From the NCBI RefSeq assembly GCF_002878395.1, contig NC_061119.1:46702281-46766280 (forward strand): DNA of 64,000 nt, written 5' to 3'. The DNA comes from Capsicum annuum. Its lineage: Eukaryota; Streptophyta; Magnoliopsida; Solanales; Solanaceae. A model generated the notes under the pieces. The model had not been told where the DNA came from. It did not search any database and worked only from the letters and a program-made list of their open reading frames with translations. This document shows positions 35,827 to 46,739 of this stretch, one piece after another; positions within the stretch are counted from its first letter, which is position 1, and the number at the start of each line of letters is the position of its first letter. The translations under genes were made by a program, and so were the position numbers.

Positions 35827-36373
35827 CAGACTGGAGATCCCAAGAGCTAGGTTCAAGGAGATCAAACAAATTGTGTCTAACAGGTTCAACATTGTCAATT
35901 ACTCAACTCATTCTCATGATGTAGACAATGTTCTGTAAACAAGGATAAGACTTAAAGTGAAAAGTCTTTTAATGATTATATAAATTTGGCAGATTTGACC
36001 AAATAGTTTAATCTATAGGATTGAACATTTAGAAATCACCTATGTGAGGGCGAAGTGGAAGCCACTTCAAGGAGAATGTTAGTAAAGCCTATTCTCTAAG
36101 CTCTCATGAGAGAGGGATGTGTTCATGGCTGAAAAGAACAAAACCGCGAGAACCATAAACGGTAAAAGGCTGGTTGTGTGACATGTGTTGTCTAGGTATA
36201 CATTAAAGCTCGACGGTTCAAATATATCAAATCTACCAATTGACCGAGTACATCCGATGCATGTTTACTACAGAAAGTTCAAAGGGAAACTCACTTATCC
36301 AGATGCAATCAATCTTTGCTTGATGATCACATACTTATCCGTAAAGTTTTACAAAGAATAGTCATTCCCTATT

Positions 36374-36385
36374 CATGTGGGGGAT
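36374..36385 (+). promoter_or_regulatory. Copia polypurine tract
   Basis: 'catgtgggggat' immediately precedes the 3' LTR start at 36386. A GTGGGGGAT tract in this position is typical for plant copia elements. Confidence 0.9.
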
Positions 36386-37014
36386 TGTTGGGTTTAATTG
36401 GTGTGAATGGAAAATGGAGGGACAAAACCTTTGAGCAAAAGACATATTATTTTGGAAATGGTGTGACTGTTTAAATAGTTGTGTCTGTTCAAAAATAGAC
36501 ATAATGTTTCGAATGAACATATATGACTCTTCCAAAGGATACACCTTTTAAGTGAACCATTACCACCTTTTAGAAGAGGCATCTGATGGCTATATAAACC
36601 GGCTTTCATCCACAAGTTTAGAAAAAAATAACGAAATTTTTCTGAAAAAAAAAACTCTTCTTGTCTTAAAAACATTTTGTGTGATCAATCAAACTGTTGA
36701 GTGAGTTTGTAGAATCCAACAATTTGAGATACCACTGTTGTTCGGATTGTAGGCCATTTTATGCTGGAAGGAAGATTCCATAACCTCGGGTACAGTGAGG
36801 AAAATTTTTCCTTAAGGACACTTCGTGAAGTCGGGGGACTTGGCCTTAAACTTTATTTCATCTATTTTCTGAAATCTAACACACTTCGTGGATAGATTAT
36901 TAAGTAATCTTGTGTTAAAGAACTTCAAAGGTGTTCTTGTTTATACATGAACTATTATTAAAATTGATGTTGCAATTATACGGATTGTTGCACCCGAAAC
37001 TACATAAAATAACA
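36386..37014 (+). mobile_element. Copia 3' LTR, 629 bp
   Basis: It runs TGTTGGG...AACA, with the TATA box at 36590-36600. It is followed by the target duplication GATCA at 37015-37019. The minus-strand ORFs at 36362-36675 lie within the LTR and are shadows. Confidence 0.93.
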
Positions 37015-37300
37015 GATCAGTGGTGCAACATAGCTATAGAGAGCAAAATAGTGTAGCAAATGCACTAGCTGCAGAGGAAGCAGCTTATGTTGGAACAAGT
37101 TTTTTTAAATTCCTTCGCTGAATGTCTGTAAAGTTGTCTGGACAAACATGCTAGAAACTATGTTTGAGAAGAAGATTGTTCTCTGTAATGAGCCTCAAAG
37201 CGGCACTGACCTTTTATCTTTTGCTATTAATCTAGACTACTATGCTTGTGTCTTTTGTAAAACTCTGACTACATAATTATTTATAAATATCCGATTAACC
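37015..37300 (+). pseudogene. LINE RNase H C-terminus and 3' end
   Basis: From 37020 the plus strand encodes VVQHSYREQNSVANALAAEE, the conserved C-terminal RNase H block of plant L1-type elements (H-x-YRE-x-N-x-VA-x-ALA). It is in frame with the LINE coding at 30870 once the copia element and one GATCA are removed. The frame ends at a stop near 37120. Remains of 3' untranslated sequence run to about 37300. No clear poly(A) tail is present, so the 3' boundary is approximate. Confidence 0.82.
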
Positions 37301-37535
37301 AAAAGAAAAATTTGAAAACCAGCTCCTACTATTTTTTAATTTCATATAATTAAAAAAAAAGTATATAGTCTTAAACTAAAGTAAATGTCATTGGGAACAA
37401 TTAGGCAAAAATTGGCCATAAAATTAAAAAGATCAAATCAGTTCCACTATGATACAAAAGGATTGGTTACAGAGCTGGTGAGTTTACTTTCCTATGGTAG
37501 AAAGAAGCGGCTTAAAAAGTTGACCAACCAAACTA
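37301..37535. other. AT-rich spacer, nothing recognised
   Basis: An AT-rich stretch holds the beginning of a 62-codon plus-strand ORF (37385-37573). That ORF runs into the Stowaway MITE and has no family motif. I do not regard it as a gene. Confidence 0.5.
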
Positions 37536-37783
37536 CTCCCTCAGCTCAAATTACACGTTCCAAATTGAGATGATACGTTGATTAAGAAAAATAATTAATA
37601 ACATGACTAGTTTACTATAGTGTCCCTATTAAATAATATTTACATTTTAATTTGAAGAAAAAGTAATTAATGCAAAGGTTAAAACAAAAAAAAAAATTAT
37701 CTGTTCTTGATTAATGTAAAAGGAAAAGTAAAATGAGAAATCAAATTAGAAAATTTGGGACGAATAATTTGAGACGGAGGGAA
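37536..37783. mobile_element. Stowaway MITE 1, 248 bp
   Basis: The ends are CTCCCTCAGCTCAAATTA and, reversed, TTCCCTCCGTCTCAAATTA. TA dinucleotides lie at 37534-37535 and 37784-37785. These are the Tc1/mariner-derived Stowaway terminal repeat and TA target. The interior has no ORF. Confidence 0.88.
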
Positions 37784-37904
37784 TAATTAACTACAAATTC
37801 AACGAAGACAACATCATTATAGTGCTCTCTTAATCATTGAGTTGTCTGTATAATTAGTGCATTCTCCTCATTATAATTACAGTAATTATTATGTCAACGG
37901 AAAA

Positions 37905-38132
37905 CTCCCTCCAACTTAATTAACATGAGTTATTTAGACTTGACACAAAGTTTAAAAAATTTTAACTTATAGTTTAAAATAAGTCATAGATATTTGTATG
38001 ACTATAAATTATTTTATTAAAAATAAAATAAATATTTTAAAATTAAATTAATACTTACTAAATTTAAAAATGTGTCATTCTCTCTGAGATTGACTAGAAA
38101 AAAATCAATCATATAAATGGAAACAGAAAGAG
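37905..38132. mobile_element. Stowaway-like MITE 2, 228 bp, degraded ends
   Basis: The left end CTCCCTCCAACTTAATTA and the reversed right end CTCTTTCTGTTTCCATTTA are related inverted repeats. The interior has 'gacttgacacaaagttta', typical of this Stowaway subfamily. The TA duplication is not intact on the left. Confidence 0.65.
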
Positions 38133-39178
38133 TAATATATTAGGAAAAATGTTACCATGTGAGGGCACAACCAACAAAAATTGTGTGACCTACATTAATT
38201 TTTTGACACATGAATAGTGGGCCTTATTTATTCAATTTATAATTAAAAGTCATCGAATTCCATCTATCTAGTAGTCTACCTATAAATATCTTTTTGATCA
38301 TAAAATATTAAAATGTGAGTATTTTTTAAAAATATTTTTTTTTCATTTTATTTAAAATTTAGTGTTTAATTGTGAAAATTTTAAATTCAACTTAAAGTTG
38401 TATTTCAAGTTTGAAAACCAGCTATGAATCTATTTTCCAATAGAATTTTCATTTTTATGAGCAAAATGGAATACTTATTTTTCACAATCCAAAACATTGA
38501 AGTATTATTTTATATATTTTAATTTATGTGAAAGTTTTGATTTGGCACGTGTTTAAAAAATAAATAAAGACTTTTGAATTGAAATAAAATATAGTATTTT
38601 ATAAGTTGAAAAGATTTGTGTGGTTATAAATTAGTTCATTAAAAATAAAATATATAATATTTTATCATTAAATTATTACTACAAATAAAAGATGAAGCAC
38701 CCTCACTATAAAATTTGCATGCATTTTACCTCTCCAATTCACATTTGTGAAATTTCACACGAAATGTTATTATACTAAATATAAAAAAATATCTATTTTT
38801 AAAAATTCTACAAAAGAAATCATAAATTTAAACGAATAAAATATCTATTAATAAAATAAGATCAATACATAAATTTGGTATAATTTTTATCTATTAATAA
38901 CAATCAAAATTTTCTGTAGACTTTTAAATCATTTTTTTACCTTACATGGTATTGTATCTAACAAGAGGTATATAATTTTCCTTTTTTTTTAATTTTTTTT
39001 TTTTTTGGTATTTACTTAACATAATTTATAGTACCAGCTAGGATCCACATGAATTATATAAATATATTTTCTCTCATATTTATTGTAAAGTTCTAAAAGT
39101 AGGATTCTATATGTCAAAAATGTAGTAAAGGATCATACAATTTTTGTTGATTGTGCAGTAAAAATTTTCATATATTAG
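38133..39178. mobile_element. Inverted-repeat DNA element, about 1.05 kb, superfamily unclear
   Basis: The two ends are inverted over at least 90 bases with many changes. The left carries 'taatatatta', 'accaacaaaaattgtgtga' and 'ttttttgacacatgaatag'; the right, reversed, carries 'taatatatga', 'atcaacaaaaattgtatga' and 'atttttgacatatagaat'. The interior is AT-rich. It includes a piece resembling the Stowaway subfamily at 38505-38690 ('tttggcacgtgtttaaa') and a T-run at 38985-39008. No transposase coding is visible. The target duplication could not be settled, so the superfamily is open. Confidence 0.55.
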
Positions 39179-39361
39179 TAGGAATTACAATAAGTTTAAG
39201 TATTTACTAGCACTTGTTGCCTCTATTCTAAAAGTTTAAGCACTCGCAAAATGCATTGAACCTTATGTCTGAAGTATAGTTTTGTGAGGCTTACATAAAT
39301 ATTCGGTCTAAACACATCGGATGCTTGTGGCTCGTTCAACAGAACTTATCAAAATTATGTA

Positions 39362-39612
39362 CTTCCTCCGTCTCAAATTATTTATCCTAAATTTTTTAAT
39401 TTAATTTTTTATTTTATTTGTTCTTTTTCATTAATCAAAAAGAGACAATTTTTTTTCCATATTTTACTCTTTGCATTAATTACTTATTTCTTCAAATTAA
39501 AATGTAAATATCATTTAATATGGATATTATGGTAAACTAGTCATGCTATTAATTATTTTTCTTAATCAATGTGTCATCTCAATTTAGGACAAGTAATTTG
39601 GGACGGAGGGAA
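39362..39612. mobile_element. Stowaway MITE 3, 251 bp
   Basis: The ends are CTTCCTCCGTCTCAAATTA and, reversed, TTCCCTCCGTCCCAAATTA. TA lies at 39360-39361 and 39613-39614. Its interior is the reverse orientation of MITE 1 (shared 'catgactagtttac' / 'gtaaactagtcatg'), so the two are members of one subfamily. Confidence 0.9.
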
Positions 39613-39845
39613 TATCAAATTTCCTTAATTGATTTTGTTGATTTTAATATTCTTTAAAAAATTTAATGATAAAAGTTTAATTAATCTTTTCAAACGTGAA
39701 GATTTAGAGTAACTCAAATAATAATTTATGGTACTGTATAATTATTAATTAAGAATATCGTGAGGATGGATATTATTTGAATACGTTTATGAAAACAGTT
39801 AACACAACCAAATTACCTTCACTTTCTATTGGTCACTCTGTTTTA

Positions 39846-40101
39846 CTTTCTTCGTACACTTTTATTTGTTTTTTTAGACATGGTATATCAATTAAAAAAA
39901 TAATTATTGATATGACTAATTTATCATCGTATCCATATTAATCGATATTTAGAGTAATTTATCTTGAAAAAAAATTTGGAGAACAACAACTAATGTTAAG
40001 GATAAAATAGATTTTTTTTCTTGATATGTTAAAAGTAATCGACAAGTAAAAACTGAAATTTAATTAGAAAAATAATGATAAATAAAAACAAACGAAGAAA
40101 G
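39846..40101. mobile_element. Stowaway MITE 4, 256 bp
   Basis: The ends are CTTTCTTCGTACACTTTTATT and, reversed, CTTTCTTCGTTTGTTTTTATT (first 20 bases considered). TA lies at 39844-39845 and 40102-40103. Its interior 'ttgatatgactaatttatc' matches the same subfamily as MITEs 1 and 3. Confidence 0.85.
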
Positions 40102-40103
40102 TA

Positions 40104-40486
40104 AATAGCTTTATGCTCCTTCCGTCGAAATCATCAAACTTTTATTATTTTGTGCTACAGCATATATATTATTTTCAAATAACATGCTATTTGAAAAATA
40201 ATTTTGTATTCATTCGTAAAAGAGTAATGCTTTAAATTATAGTACCGATAATGTCATTGATTATTTACTTTTAGGAAGGTAATATATATAGTTTGATACC
40301 TTTTCTTAAGAAATTTTGACTTTTCAATTGCTTGCAATGTAAGATAAATAGTTGATTTATATCTCATGATAATTTTAACACTATTGCAATTGCTTATACG
40401 AATAAAAGAGAACTACATGTTTTATATTTCATGAATTCCTTTAATTTTCTTAAAATGTTTAATATAGTTTCTGTACTTTTTTGTTA
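40104..40486. other. AT-rich spacer with a Stowaway-like half end
   Basis: 'gctccttccgtcgaaatca' near 40114-40132 looks like one terminal repeat of a further Stowaway element with no partner. Nothing else is recognised; there is no ORF. Confidence 0.45.
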
Positions 40487-42931
40487 CTAGTTTATTGTAC
40501 GTGCTCTGCACGTGATCTCACGTTAATTAATAAAATTATACATATTTTATTGTCATGTTTTATCCTATAATTAATACTATACATCGATTATGGTTATAGA
40601 GAATAATTTATAGATCATGTTTATGTGTTCCATCAAATTTAACTTGTTGAATAGGATTGCAACATCTAAAGCTCTCTTTATTTAGGTAAATATCAAAAAG
40701 GAGTTATTAATATATGTTGTAAGTTCTAAATAACATAGTAGTATGTCTGATTAATAAGAATATATTAAGGAAGAAAATTTGAGCATCTCAAATAATTAAT
40801 AAGAAAATATACCGATTATGTAAGTAACACAGAAGAATACAAAAATCATCTCACATATTGAAATGCAATATCAAACATTAGGAATGATGATTTGCAGAAA
40901 ATATACACGTTAAAAAGTTTACTTGGTGTTACTATTGCTTTACCACCACCTCTTTTAGGTCACTTAGATTTAGTCCTCTTGAAAGACATATGTAAAAGTA
41001 GAATATCACAATGACTTTTTGTTTATAGAATTTAAAGAATTAAATATCTGTACATTCTACATACCATGAATATATTATTTTGGTTGTAATCTAAAATAAT
41101 TCTAATACTAAATAACAAAAAAATAGAAAAAAAAACAATGACATGGTAAATTCTCATAAGCTTCATACAATACCTATATAAGAAATACAGGCAGAATTTA
41201 AATATAAAAGTAATTTACTTTTCAAATTTTTAATACATGCTTAATATTAACAAATCACAAATAAAGAAACGTAAATGAAAAATCTCAGCCACAAGAACAC
41301 ACTTATAATAACTTTTGTCCCCAATATAGCCAAATTCACATGCCTTTCTTGTTACTATCCAACATATTTATAAATCAAGCAACTGAAACATCATTAGTTA
41401 CACAAAATTTTTGACAAAATAAAGAAATAAAAATTATGTAAACTGCAACAAAATAATACGATAAAAGTGAGATCAAAATAATACAATTAAACTTAAATTT
41501 TACACACAAATTTTTTTTAAAGTCGGCCGAGATTCATCTACGAACTGTAAACTACCACAAAATAATAAACTAATAGAGATATTACGATAATACAATTAAA
41601 CCTAACATTTACCTAAAAAAAATTCAAAGCCGATGCACATTCATCCGGTATCTGTAAATTAAAATAAAACAATAACATAATAAAGATATCAAAACAACAA
41701 ATAGCAAGAAATTATGACAATACAATTAAGTCTAACATTTACATAAGAAAATATTCGAAGTCTTATGAAACATACAGAATAATAGGATAATAGAGACATC
41801 AACAAAATAAATAATATAATTAAACCTAAAATTTTACAGAAAAAATTCTCAAAGCCGGCCAATATTCATCTACCACCTGTAAACTGCAACAAAATAATAC
41901 CATGATAAAATATTAAAATAATATAATTTAATTTAAACCAACTTTTAGATAAAAATTTCTCCAAAATCAACCAATATTCATATATCATCGTAGACTATAA
42001 TAAAATAATATAATAATAGAGATATTAATACAATATAATTAAACTAACCTTTACACAAAATTGCCTCAAAATCGACCGACACGCATTTACCACCTGTATT
42101 AAGCATAAAGAATAATAAATAGTAAGATATTAAGATAATACGATTCAAGCTAATCTTTACATAAAAAATTTCTCAAAGTACGACAGGAAAAATCCATCTA
42201 TAATATAAACTTTAAATTAATAAAAAAAAAATCATCTTCAATGAAAACTAAGAAAGAAAAGTAAGTAATTGAATATCAAAATAAAGAAAACAATCTAAAA
42301 AATTTAGAGAACAAATAATTACATGTATGCTAAAAATATTCATATATGACTGATATAAAAAAAAGTATCAATTGGGAGAGAATTATGAGGAAGGATCCTC
42401 AATTTATAGAAGCCCAAAATCTTATAGAAATTCAAAACCTTTTTTAGGGAAAATTTTATTTGTTTATTAATTTTTGAAAAAAGGTGAAAATTACAAATAT
42501 AATTAATAATTGTGGGAGAAATTCTCACACGTTTCAAACAAAAATGGCGATTGAAATTTTTTATTTTAAAGGAATACATCCTTTCTAACATCACTGTACG
42601 TTTGAATCTATTTTACCAAAATTGGATAGCTTCTTGCCAAAATATTTTAGGACTTACCATATATTTTAGGATTCCTTAAATATTAATTCTCCTAATATTT
42701 TTTACCATATATTTTTTCTTACCAAATAATATAAGACTCTTTAATTTTTTAAAAATATTGTTCTCTCACCAAAATATTTTAGAACTTTTAAATTTTAAAT
42801 ATTATAAAAATAAATAATAATTAAAGAAAATAAGTGAAAAGACAATTTTATCTATTATAGGGTCTTTTAATGAAGGGTAAAAAGTTCAAATCACTTTTTA
42901 AAGGGTCTTCACACTTTTAATATATTATAGA
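40487..42931 (-). mobile_element. Non-autonomous Helitron, about 2.4 kb
   Basis: On the minus strand the element starts TCTATAATATATT (5' TC, preceded by A) near 42931. It ends near 40487 with the hairpin ACGTGC-AGA-GCACGT, ten bases later CTAG, then T. A 5' TC, a 3' hairpin followed by CTRR, and insertion between A and T without duplication are the Helitron hallmarks. A second TC seven bases outward makes the 5' end uncertain by that amount. No Rep/helicase coding is found; the minus-strand ORF at 42340-42594 has no known motif. A minisatellite occupies 41410-42200. Confidence 0.72.
41410..42200. repeat. Minisatellite of about seven 100-125-bp units in the Helitron
   Basis: Diverged direct repeats share the core phrases 'gatattaaga', 'aataatacaattaaac', 'ctaacatttacat', 'ttctcaaagccg' and 'attcatctaccacctgta'. 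The 'attaaac'-type landmark recurs near 41483, 41595, 41724, 41812, 41935, 42033 and 42147, giving units of roughly 90-130 bases. Units differ by many substitutions and short indels, so the array is old. Confidence 0.8.
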
Positions 42932-42938
42932 TTATAGA

Positions 42939-43834
42939 TTATGCTATTTTATCAAAGTGCAAATCAAATATGAGGCTCACATAGGGGTGGATGTTCGGTA
43001 TTAATATCTTATATCAAACTCAAATTTGAATATTATAATTTGAAATTTTACTTTTCAATACTATATCATATATCAAATTATCAAATATCTAATATCAATA
43101 TTTTCATTTCGATTCAATAATTTGATTTTCAGTATTTTACGCTCACAAATCAAAAATTAGCTCAAAAGTAAAAGGATATCCTAAGACTTATAAGGAGGTC
43201 ACCTATCTTATTAATCACCAATAAACAACTGACGCGTGAACAATTTTAATATCGGGCCCAAACACAGGGTGGGTGAAAAGAGGAGGGCCGTGAAAAATTT
43301 GACATTGTAAATTTAGGAGATAAATCACGGTAACAATTTATTAAAATTTACATAAATATACAAGTTAACTTTTAGTTATTACATAGTGTCTCATTTTTCA
43401 AAAGTAATTACAAATATCCCAATTAATTACACAATATCTCATCCTTTTATTGTTTCTCTCTCTTGAGTTCTTATACATTTCAAACACATGGGTTTTCTTC
43501 TATTAATGGTTCTTATTCTTCGCCTAAAATCAATCAAATGTGATATGTGGGTTTCAAAATTTTCAAATTTCAAGCATTAACTGAACAAAGTGATAAACTT
43601 CATGATCTTCTTCAATTAATATTGAAGTTTGTTTATATTTTTTTCAACATTACCAAATCAAACATTTTCGATTTTTTCATTGTTGCATGTGTGTAGTTCT
43701 CAAATTTTCTAGCTTTATAATGTCATACCAGTATGATAGTTAATTTGTTTCATAGATTTTCATCTATTTCAAATCATATCTTCTGGCTCTTGCTCTATAT
43801 TGCAAGTACATAATCCATAAATCTAAGCATTGTA
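42939..43834. other. AT-rich region with a hAT-like half end and possible MULE leader
   Basis: 'taggggtggatgttcggta' at 42982-43000 resembles a hAT-MITE terminal repeat, but I see no matching inverted end. From about 43290 to 43450 the sequence has the 'aatttacataaatatac' style seen at the ends of plant MULEs that carry DUF1985/Ulp1 genes. That link is impressionistic. No independent gene is visible. Confidence 0.35.
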
Positions 43835-43953
43835 ATGGAGTCTGGTCCGAGCTTTAGTTTAGGACTAAGTCAGTTAGATGGTAAAGAACAAAAAAATTTC
43901 GTTGTCGATTTTGTTCCTGAAATTTTTGATTATGAGGATCCCGATTTCGCAGA
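43835..43953 (+). pseudogene. Transposase-type exon, first half (split by an LTR element)
   Basis: An ATG at 43835 opens a frame reading MESGPSFSLGLSQLDG and on through an acidic stretch to the insertion point at 43953, with no stop. After the inserted element the frame resumes at 47405. The SFSLGL phrase and the acidic and Lys-rich composition recall the middle part of proteins encoded by Ulp1-carrying MULEs of Solanaceae, but this is a recollection-level match. No catalytic domain is included. Confidence 0.5.
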
Positions 43954-44611
43954 TGATACGAGATGCAAAATATGAAAACGAAAACAACACGAAAACAAAG
44001 GCAAACATTAGATACGAAAGCACAAAATAAGAAAACGAAGAATGAAATGATAAAGTAGAAGATAGATAGATTGAAATAAGTCGATAACGAGAGGACAACC
44101 AAGGGTATACTAAACCCTAGACCTTCCTATCAATCACCAACAACACCAACCTCTTACGAGGACATAAACGAAAATGGATTCTCGAGCACCCATGTTTATC
44201 ACGAATCAATGAAACTCCCAATAAGTTTCAAAAAAACACTCGCAAGTGTAACTCAATTCATCATCATTCATCAACTACCTAAAATGAAGGAAAATCTAGC
44301 TATTTATAGGTAAGAGACCTTTATTACAACTTGGGCCCAAAAATGATCCTAAATGCAACTTGGACCCAAAAGTGACCCAAGAAACACAACAATGCAAATG
44401 GGCGTTCATACTCTATCGAATCCCAAGATATCATCCAAATACAGTGTTTTTTAATATTCTATCGGAGGATATCATAAAATGTTGCTTCTCTCGCACTCCA
44501 AGCTATCCTCCATTCATGTATTTACTTCCCTGAAACGACCAAGTCTTGGATCAGTAGATTGATACTTGAAGCATCGATCCCAAAGGAGTGGAGCCTATTG
44601 ATCTTGTATCA
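43954..44611 (-). mobile_element. 3' LTR of the gene-less element
   Basis: This is a direct copy of 46740-47399. Both contain 'ataacgagaggacaa', 'cctcttacgaggac', 'cactcgcaagtgtaa' and 'aggagtggagcc'. The overlapping minus-strand ORFs at 43854-44102 straddle its border and are shadows. Confidence 0.88.
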
Positions 44612-44677
44612 TCCTCGAATCCAACTCCTTTATCAACTTGTCATTGCACCTTTCAAGTCTGAATTCCTTTGGTAAGT

Positions 44678-45160
44678 ACCTCGTTTGAACTTTAAGCTCA
44701 TTGTCATAAGACACCCTCTTTGCATCCTTCTTTGAAATTACTTATTCATGATCATGCATAATTTAATGATTGATACTAAGTAAAATGCTAGTATCATAGT
44801 TAGTGGGCCTAATGTGGGAAGAATCATTGCTTAATTGGAATTGGATTGGTGGATCAATGTCTTGTGAAGCTTCGCTTGTCTTTTTTTGGGTTCAAGGAAC
44901 ATGTTCTTAAGGGAAAATTTTCTTGAAGGACCTCGTTTGATCTTTAAGCTCGTTTTCATAAGGCACCCTCTTTGCATCCTTCTTTGAAATTACTTGTTCA
45001 TGATCTGCATAATTGAAGGAGTTATACTAAGTAAAATGCTAGTATCGTAGTTAGTAGGCCTAATGAGGGAAGACTCATTGCTTGATTGGATATGGATTGG
45101 TGGAGCAATGTCTTGTGAAGCTTCGCTTGTCTTTGTTTGGGTTAAGGGAACATGTTCTTG
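44678..45160. repeat. Tandem duplication of about 250 bp
   Basis: Two adjacent copies, about 44678-44919 and 44929-45157, share 'cctcgtttga', 'ctttgcatccttctttga', 'aagtaaaatgctagtatc', 'ttgtgaagcttcgcttgtc' and 'aacatgttctt'. They differ by scattered substitutions and a few indels. No coding. Confidence 0.9.
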
Positions 45161-45639
45161 AGGTCTTGGAACAAAATTATGGTGAATAATCCTCGGGGTG
45201 GTGATTGTGGAAGTGTTTTGTTCATTTGGGATGTCTTAGGGAGTAAGACACGTCAAGTTTTCCCTCTTCCCTTTCAAGTGTGATCATTCATCCCTCTAAT
45301 TCTTCATATCTTGTCGCATCCGTAGGACTACCTCTAAGAGGGTATCAAGAGTTACTCCACCCATAGATTCTTAACACAATTGAGAAAGAAATGAAGCAAC
45401 TATTGATGATGAATTTGAAGGTCAAATGACTTGACTCAACAAAGAAGACACAATAAAAACACCCAAAGAGAGACTAAAAGGAAAATGGACTCATGAACAA
45501 ATTAATCAACTAATAGAACAATTATTAGTTGTTAATTAGTGTTTAAAAATCAAAGAAAAAGAGTTTAAATATCAAGAAAAGAAACTAGAAATCAAAAGTG
45601 AGCTTAATAAAATTTACCCAACTTGATGACTTAAATTGA

Positions 45640-46010
45640 TAACTTGGTTGACAAAATATCACTAAGTTGACGATTAGAGTTGACGACTTGTTAGTAGTCG
45701 TCACCCTTAACTAGTGTTGTTGATGACTTGGCTGGTTGCTCGTCACTGAACTAATGACTAGGGATAGTCGTCACCTCTAGGAAGTGTGGGTTGACAACTT
45801 TGGTGATGGCTTGTCACTGAAGTGATGACTTAAGTTGACGACTAGGGCTAGTCATTACCTCTAGGCTGTGGGGGTTGGTGACTTATGTTGATAACTTGTC
45901 ACCTAGTTGACGACTAGAGTAACAAGTCGTCACCTAGTTGACGGCTAGAGTGATAGGTCGTCACCTAGTTGATGACTAGAGTGATAGCTTGACAATGAAG
46001 TCGTCATTCT
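45640..46010. repeat. Array of GACGACT / AGTCGTC motifs
   Basis: Within 370 bases the hexamers GACGAC and GTCGTC and one-base variants occur well over a dozen times, alternating with 'tcacct' and 'ctagag' spacers. The clearest unit is 'gtcgtcacctagttgacg', repeated near 45900-45985. Its style resembles the promoter motif arrays in the long LTRs of this window, although here it lies in an interior. Confidence 0.85.
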
Positions 46011-46725
46011 TTAGCAGATTGTGTTCCAAATCATTGGGTTGTTGTAGGCAGCTTTTTTGGGACGAATTTCATAAATTTTGGAGGTCCTTTGGTGACTTCT
46101 TCAAGTTCAAAAAACTTTGAATTTGATTATGGTCCCCCATTGTACTCTATTCTTGTCCCTTCTCCTTTTTGAATATTCCCCTTAGATGCTAACTTTATCC
46201 TTTCTTCTTTTGAAAGAATGAAATATTCCTTGGAATAAACAAGTACAAAAACCTTTCTTTCACACCTTTTGGATCAAACACAACCTTTTTTAATGTTCTT
46301 CTTCAACAATATTAGAAGAACATGAAGAACACTAAGAACATTCAAAATTGGCCCTTGGTAAAATGACCTCGAAATTTGATTAAATTAGAGATCCACACTC
46401 ACTTCAACCTCCCAAGAACACTACCAACAAATTTAAGCTCAAAATCCAACCAACAAGCCTCCAATTTGAGAACCCACCTCCGATTTTCTTTAACTCAAGC
46501 TCAAACAATGGTGGATGACTCAAATTAACTAGGAATAAGCTAAAATTTGAGGTGTAGACTCAAATAGTATTAGAGAACAAGAATCTAACACCAAAAAACA
46601 CAAGAAAAAACAAAAATAAAAAAACTCAAAATTTTGACCTAGAGGCAAAATGGGAATTATTTTTTTTGTGATTTTTCAGCACAACGAGACCCAAGATTGA
46701 TTTCATGGGAATGAAATCAAGCTTA

Positions 46726-46737
46726 GCTTTGATACCA
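46726..46737 (-). promoter_or_regulatory. tRNA-Met-like primer binding site
   Basis: Minus-strand TGGTATCAAAGC differs by one base from the initiator tRNA-Met site TGGTATCAGAGC. It is two bases from the LTR edge at 46740. It fixes the minus-strand polarity of the gene-less element. Confidence 0.85.
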
Positions 46738-46739
46738 AA

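Larger units (their letters stand above)
30876..37014 (+). mobile_element. Ty1/copia element, Tork-like, 6.1 kb with perfect TSD
   Basis: This is a structurally complete element: 5' LTR 30876-31499, gag, protease, integrase, RT, RNase H, polypurine tract, 3' LTR 36386-37014, and 5-bp target duplications. Protease before integrase before RT is the copia order. The protein motifs resemble the Tork (Tnt1-94-like) group. Coding is broken by stops, a 1-nt shift and a 55-bp duplication. The LTRs show 20 mismatches in the first ~235 bp, so insertion is not recent. It is nested in the LINE RNase H region. I find no clear initiator-tRNA primer site after the 5' LTR. Confidence 0.93.

Noticed and set aside
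37385..37573. 62-codon plus-strand ORF, Lys-rich
   Set aside because: It runs into Stowaway MITE 1 and has no family motif; composition reflects AT-rich DNA.
43854..44102. Overlapping minus-strand ORFs with hydrophobic Phe/Ser-rich sequence (membrane-protein look)
   Set aside because: They span the border between the exon fragment and the LTR, which was created by insertion; the hydrophobicity is a by-product of AT-rich antisense.
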